Shown here one piece after another: positions 13,555 to 16,793 of a stretch of DNA of 16,793 nt; position 1 is the stretch's first letter, and each line of letters opens with the position of its first letter. A model generated the notes under the pieces. That model was not told where the DNA came from, did not search any database, and was given only the letters and a program-made list of their open reading frames with translations. A program made the translations under genes and the position numbers. The stretch comes from Nitrospirota bacterium (lineage in GTDB: Bacteria; Nitrospirota; Thermodesulfovibrionia; Thermodesulfovibrionales; Magnetobacteriaceae): NCBI GenBank assembly GCA_015233265.1, contig JADFXZ010000034.1:1-16793 (forward strand), in the 5' to 3' direction.

Positions 13555-15738
13555 ATGGAACTATTGAGATTTCTCGATGTCTTAAGACGCAGGAAGCAAA
13601 TTGTAATGCTGTCAGTTGCCATTACTGTTGTCACAGTTGTGTTGATAACACTATTGATTTCCCCGTGGTATGACTCCACGGCCAAGATACTCCTGAGAAA
13701 ACCCCCTGTCAATTTCTTTATGAATTCGGCCATAGGCGTAACTGGAGAGCAGTTTCAATCTGCTACGTCAAGTACTGACAGGGCTGACTATCTGGCCATA
13801 ACGGCACTTAGGCCAAACGCCGAGCAGGTAATCGAAAAACTAGACTTGAAATGGGAGCGAGTCCGCTACAGGATAATGAAGGCCATACCGTTTTCTAAGC
13901 CAATTTTAAAGGCCATGGGCGTCGATGTCGAATCGACGAAAAGGCCGATTACGGCAGAGAGGCTGCTTGAGTCCTCCCTTGTTGCCAAGCTGTTCCCGCG
14001 CCCCAACATAAAGGTAGAGCAGTATGAAGATACAGATGTTTATAATGTAACGGCAATCTCTTCAGACCCGGACGAGGCCAAAAACATAGCAAATACGATG
14101 GCCGCCGCCATAGTGGACGCTGAAATCAAGCGCCTTAGAAGCAGCTACGGCGATGTGCGCGCCTTCATCGACGGCAACATTAACAAGATCCGGCAAAATT
14201 ATGTAAGAAGCCTGCAAGCCGTAAAGGACTTTCAACTTAGGGAAAGGGCCGCATCCCTCGACAACCAGGCCCAGTACATTATCGAGCAGATGCAGAAGAT
14301 GAAGAGCAGCAAATACAGCAATGACCTGTCCATATCAAAGACCAAATCAGCCATTTTTCTGCTTGAATCAAAGATTAAAAACATGTCTTCGCGCTCGGTT
14401 GACGTCACCAAAATCGGCCAAAACGACATTCTGACGGCCTATAAAAAGCAGTTTGCCACCCTTTATCTAAACCTCGCCGAGGCAAGATCAAAATTTACAC
14501 CTAATCATCCGGTTATCATAGACTATGAAAATCAAATCGCACGGACAAAGGAGCTGATGCAGCAGGAGTACGAGAAAATGATGAGCCCGGACCTGCTTGG
14601 CAGCGACACAGTATATAACGAAAGCAGAAAGAAGCTCCTTGAGTACTATATCGAACTCAGCACGTATGAGGCTCAAAACACCATATATCCAACCGTTATT
14701 AAGAAATATGAGGACGATTTAAACTCTTTGCCGCAAAAGTACTTCATGCACAACCTGCTTGACCAGGACACCACGGCTACCAAGACCGTCTACAGCAACT
14801 TTCTAACGCATAGCTATAGAGTGGAGCTGGCTGAGAACATCGCCATGTCCAATATTATGGTAATAGAGCAGGCCATTGTTCACGAAGGAAGCAAGCACAG
14901 ACATCCAAAGCTGCCCTTTAATGCCCTCGTTGCCCTTGTCATGGGCATTACTATAGGCATAATCGGCGCATTTTTTATGGAATACATAGACGGGACTATC
15001 AAAGGCCCCGAGGATATAAGGGCGCATAAGAACCTTCCCATTGCCGGTGTGGTAACAAAAATAGGATCTGACATTGACTTAGGCATAGTCCACCCGCAGA
15101 GCGCCGCTTCTTTTCGGACTATAGCCAATAGTTTAAACCTGTTCATGGGCAAGCATGGTCCTAAAATATTTGCCATATCAAGCGCCACTGCCTCTGAAGG
15201 AAAGACATTCGTCGCCGTGAACCTTGCAAGGGACCTTGCCTCATCGGGAAAGAAGACCCTGATTATCGATGGCAATATGACAACTCCGGCGTTGCACGGC
15301 ATTTTTCACTGCGCCACCACACCGGGGCTTACAGATAGACCTGACGGCATGGTGCTGTCTGACATCATAAGGGATACGTCGACACCCGGATTATTTGTAA
15401 TCTCAGCAGGCGGCTCACCGCAGCTTGCCTCAAACGTCGCGTCGTCTTCGGAGTTTGAAACACAGCTGCAAGGTCTAAGCGTGCAGTTCGATTTCATTTT
15501 AATCGATACCCCGCCTATATCGTCTTCTGACGACGCCATTTTGCTTGCCCGTGCGGCCGGGGCAATGATTCTCGTTGTTGGAATCGGCATGACAACGCAC
15601 GATCTTCTCAAAGACACCGTCTCAAATATCGCCATAACAGGCACAACGCTCTCAGGGGTGGTGCTAAACAAGGCAGCCGCGGAAAAAAGGCTTGGCGAGG
15701 GCTACTACAGCACGTACAGGTATTTTCCAGCCGCCTAA
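13555..15738 (+). CDS. Polysaccharide co-polymerase / BY-kinase-like protein (Wzz-Wzc type)
   Basis: A 727-aa inner-membrane protein. TM1 is at about 18-36. A Wzz-type periplasmic region with long coiled-coil helices (about 180-420) follows, then a proline-flanked TM2 (about 456-475). A C-terminal cytoplasmic P-loop domain has Walker A ASEGKT at 546-551, Walker B FILIDTPP at 647-654 and a tyrosine cluster (Y717, Y718, Y721, Y723) at the extreme C-terminus. Such proteins control chain length and export, and autophosphorylate on the tyrosine cluster. The Walker A' motif is degenerate: canonical DxDxR reads D572-G-N574-M-T576, so the second aspartate and the arginine are missing and kinase activity is in doubt. 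It begins 9 nt after the dehydrogenase stop with no strong Shine-Dalgarno, and is the last gene of the operon; no terminator was recognised after it. Confidence 0.85.
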   Translation: MELLRFLDVLRRRKQIVMLSVAITVVTVVLITLLISPWYDSTAKILLRKPPVNFFMNSAIGVTGEQFQSATSSTDRADYLAITALRPNAEQVIEKLDLKWERVRYRIMKAIPFSKPILKAMGVDVESTKRPITAERLLESSLVAKLFPRPNIKVEQYEDTDVYNVTAISSDPDEAKNIANTMAAAIVDAEIKRLRSSYGDVRAFIDGNINKIRQNYVRSLQAVKDFQLRERAASLDNQAQYIIEQMQKMKSSKYSNDLSISKTKSAIFLLESKIKNMSSRSVDVTKIGQNDILTAYKKQFATLYLNLAEARSKFTPNHPVIIDYENQIARTKELMQQEYEKMMSPDLLGSDTVYNESRKKLLEYYIELSTYEAQNTIYPTVIKKYEDDLNSLPQKYFMHNLLDQDTTATKTVYSNFLTHSYRVELAENIAMSNIMVIEQAIVHEGSKHRHPKLPFNALVALVMGITIGIIGAFFMEYIDGTIKGPEDIRAHKNLPIAGVVTKIGSDIDLGIVHPQSAASFRTIANSLNLFMGKHGPKIFAISSATASEGKTFVAVNLARDLASSGKKTLIIDGNMTTPALHGIFHCATTPGLTDRPDGMVLSDIIRDTSTPGLFVISAGGSPQLASNVASSSEFETQLQGLSVQFDFILIDTPPISSSDDAILLARAAGAMILVVGIGMTTHDLLKDTVSNIAITGTTLSGVVLNKAAAEKRLGEGYYSTYRYFPAA

Positions 15739-15816
15739 AGCGGATAGATAACATTAAATGATTTGGAGATATAGACACATGGCGATGCCAATTGCTACAA
15801 TAAAACAAGGCGGAGA

Positions 15817-15903
15817 ATGAATACCATTAATGAGATAAAGGACAGGATAGCAGAAAATGCAGCAAAATTACTCTCACCAGCCATAACGGTTGGGGGACGA
15901 TGA
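15817..15903 (+). CDS. Possible 28-aa leader peptide or gene fragment before the MntA-like gene
   Basis: A short frame, ATG 15817 to TGA 15901, preceded by AAGGCGGAGA and ending 3 nt before the GTG start of the nucleotidyltransferase. The peptide begins MNTINEIKDRIAENAAKLL, is amphipathic and charged, and has no recognisable motif. It may be a leader that couples translation to the antitoxin gene, or the truncated front of a lost gene; coding status is unproven. Confidence 0.3.
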   Translation: MNTINEIKDRIAENAAKLLSPAITVGGR

Positions 15904-15906
15904 CCA

Positions 15907-16200
15907 GTGAAAAGCCTTCAGGAAATTAAGGAAATAATATCAGGTCATAGGGATGAGTTAAAAACCAGATTTACTGTAAGCAATGTTGGCATTTTTGGCT
16001 CCTATGCTAAAGGAAGGTCCACTGACACAAGCGATATTGACGTGTTAGTAGAATTTGACAAACCTATCAGCCTATTAACGTTAGTAAGTCTGGAGAATTA
16101 TCTGTCAGATATCACAGAAGTGAAGGTAGATGTGGTGCCAAAAGGTGATATAAGACTCGAACTTAAAGAAAGAATCTTATCTGAGACTGTTTATATATGA
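15907..16200 (+). CDS. mntA: MntA-type nucleotidyltransferase antitoxin (type VII HEPN-MNT)
   Basis: A 97-aa minimal nucleotidyltransferase. The active-site motif is complete: G31-S32 in FGSYAKGRS, D43 and D45 in SDIDVLVEF, and the third acid D75 in VKVDVV. Small MNT proteins of this type are antitoxins that inactivate their HepT partner RNase by polyadenylylating (AMPylating) a tyrosine near its active site. GTG 15907 is the start; an in-frame TGA lies just before it at 15901-15903. The stop overlaps the first ATG of the following HepT remnant (ATGA), the standard arrangement of the pair. Because that HepT is broken, this antitoxin appears to be orphaned at this locus unless it acts on a HepT elsewhere in the genome. 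Confidence 0.85.
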   Translation: MKSLQEIKEIISGHRDELKTRFTVSNVGIFGSYAKGRSTDTSDIDVLVEFDKPISLLTLVSLENYLSDITEVKVDVVPKGDIRLELKERILSETVYI

Positions 16201-16545
16201 GCCGTGATACATTAATCTATATATAAGGACATATAACAGCACATACTAAAGATAGAAGAGTTTGCGGGTGATTTGACCCATGAGGAATTTATAAACGATG
16301 AGAAAACCTATTATGCTGTTATCAGGTGCATAGAAATAATTGGTGAAGTCTCTAAGCATGTTTCAGACAATATTCGCAATAAGTATCCTGCTATACCGTG
16401 GAGGGGCATGTCTGGGATGAGAGACAAGGTTGTAGATGCCTATTTTGGCATTAATCCACAAATGGTATGGATGGTAGTAAAAAATGATATTTCACAGTTA
16501 AAACCTTTAATTGAGAGGGCGTTGGTGGATTTACAGGATTCATAA
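16197..16545 (+). pseudogene. hepT: Inactivated HepT (HEPN RNase toxin) gene
   Basis: The frame opens at ATG 16197 inside the antitoxin stop and reads MSRDTLIYI, then hits TAA (16224-16226). Removing one base at 16224 restores the expected KDI, but a second stop (TAA 16234-16236) follows before QHILKIEEFAGDLTHEEF; from there the frame runs clean to 16545. The remaining open frame (from TTG 16273, 90 aa) has the HepT features GEVSKHV and PWRGMSGMRDKVV, but the catalytic motif R-x4-H reads R50-DKVV-D55: the essential histidine is aspartate (codon GAT at 16435-16437). The tyrosine modified by MntA (Y57 in DAYFG) is kept. Three independent lesions make loss of function very likely; a sequencing error could explain the indel but not the other two. 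Confidence 0.85.
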
Positions 16546-16605
16546 GATGGAACAGATAAAACTAAGCGTCAAGCAAACCCCATCTTTACAAGATAAATAG
16601 CAGGA

Positions 16606-16641
16606 GTCATAATGAACGGAAACGAGGAGGTTCATTATGAC
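16606..16641. repeat. Hairpin with 12-bp perfect arms around a transposase-like start codon
   Basis: GTCATAATGAAC (16606-16617) and GTTCATTATGAC (16630-16641) are perfect inverted copies separated by a 12-nt loop. The loop holds GAGGAG, the likely ribosome-binding site, and the ATG (16637-16639) of the following frame lies in the 3' arm. In a transcript the start codon would be paired, as in insertion sequences that block translation from read-through RNA. Confidence 0.7.
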
Positions 16642-16742
16642 GCAAGGGAAGCAGGGAGCAGTCTCAAAGGAATCCATCTATTGGAAAGGACACATAGAGG
16701 CATGACAAGCAAGTGGGAAAACGCAATCAGAGTACTGTCCCT
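16637..16742 (+). pseudogene. Truncated, nonsense-bearing IS66 TnpA-like gene start
   Basis: From ATG 16637 the frame reads MTQGKQGAVSKESIYWKG, then HIEA, TGA (16703-16705), QASGKTQSEYC. Replacing the TGA with TGG gives HIEAWQASGKTQSEYC, which matches the W-x-x-HI-x-W-x-x-SG-x-[ST]Q-x-x-YC pattern at the front of IS66-family TnpA/accessory proteins. The similarity stops where the right 51-bp repeat begins. It is thus a fragment with a nonsense mutation; family assignment is from pattern memory. Confidence 0.6.
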
Positions 16743-16793
16743 AAATCCACCATCAAAATCAGTCGTGGCGTCAGTTTTGATTTTTTGAGAGAT
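16743..16793. repeat. 51-bp terminal inverted repeat, right copy
   Basis: Reverse complement of 5-55 with no mismatch, ending exactly at the last base of the window. It abuts the broken TnpA-like frame, so it may be the end of an element inserted there, or a repeat shared by several loci at which the sequence was cut. Confidence 0.9.

Noticed and set aside
16547..16600. A 17-codon frame (ATG 16547 to a TAG)
   Set aside because: Too short, with no Shine-Dalgarno or recognisable peptide; it lies in the spacer before the IS fragment.
1..16793. CRISPR array, tRNA, rRNA, magnetosome or prophage genes
   Set aside because: No regularly spaced repeats, cloverleaf-like sequence, rRNA segments or matching protein motifs were seen.

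Overview
This 16.8-kb window is a bacterial chromosomal segment of moderate G+C. The best guess for its origin is a Nitrospirota/Thermodesulfovibrionia-like or deltaproteobacterial anaerobe. That guess rests only on gene style: tandem TMTC-like GT-C/TPR membrane proteins, a haem c/CuA/Tat-phosphoesterase cluster and a Wzz/BY-kinase polysaccharide operon. No rRNA, tRNA or other marker gene is present to prove it. No CRISPR array, tRNA or phage module was seen.

Layout. (1) 115-3341, + strand: two adjacent paralogous membrane glycosyltransferase-like proteins with C-terminal TPRs. (2) 6215-3346, - strand: a small c-type cytochrome, a Tat-exported metallophosphoesterase and a CuA-type cupredoxin, followed by a decayed fragment of a sigma-54 activator AAA+ domain and a divergent protein kinase-fold gene. 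(3) 6500-6940, + strand: a secreted 18-cysteine protein built of three repeats, with its own promoter and an intrinsic terminator. (4) 7112-8140, + strand: a probable toxin-antitoxin pair, made of a Panacea/SocA (DUF4065) antitoxin-like protein and a small PemK/MazF-like partner. (5) 9898-8158, - strand: a NodI/NodJ-type ABC-2 exporter with overlapping genes. (6) 10269-15738, + strand: a tightly packed exopolysaccharide operon encoding a PglC-size phosphoglycosyl transferase, an AMP-forming acyl ligase, a zinc-dependent MDR dehydrogenase and a Wzz/BY-kinase co-polymerase. (7) 15907-16545, + strand: an intact MntA-type nucleotidyltransferase antitoxin followed by a HepT gene that is wrecked three ways (frameshift, nonsense codon, loss of the catalytic histidine). 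(8) 16606-16793: the start of a degenerate IS66 TnpA-like gene inside a hairpin.

The window begins and ends with a perfect 51-bp repeat in inverted orientation (5-55 and 16743-16793). The right copy cuts off the transposase-like gene. This suggests that the segment is bounded by copies of a mobile or interspersed repeat, or that it is a contig broken at such a repeat.

The most novel candidates are the DUF4065-linked putative toxin, the acyl ligase/dehydrogenase pair inside the polysaccharide operon, the BY-kinase with a degenerate Walker A' motif, and the orphaned MntA beside its dead HepT. All functional calls come from reading motifs by eye; no database search was possible.
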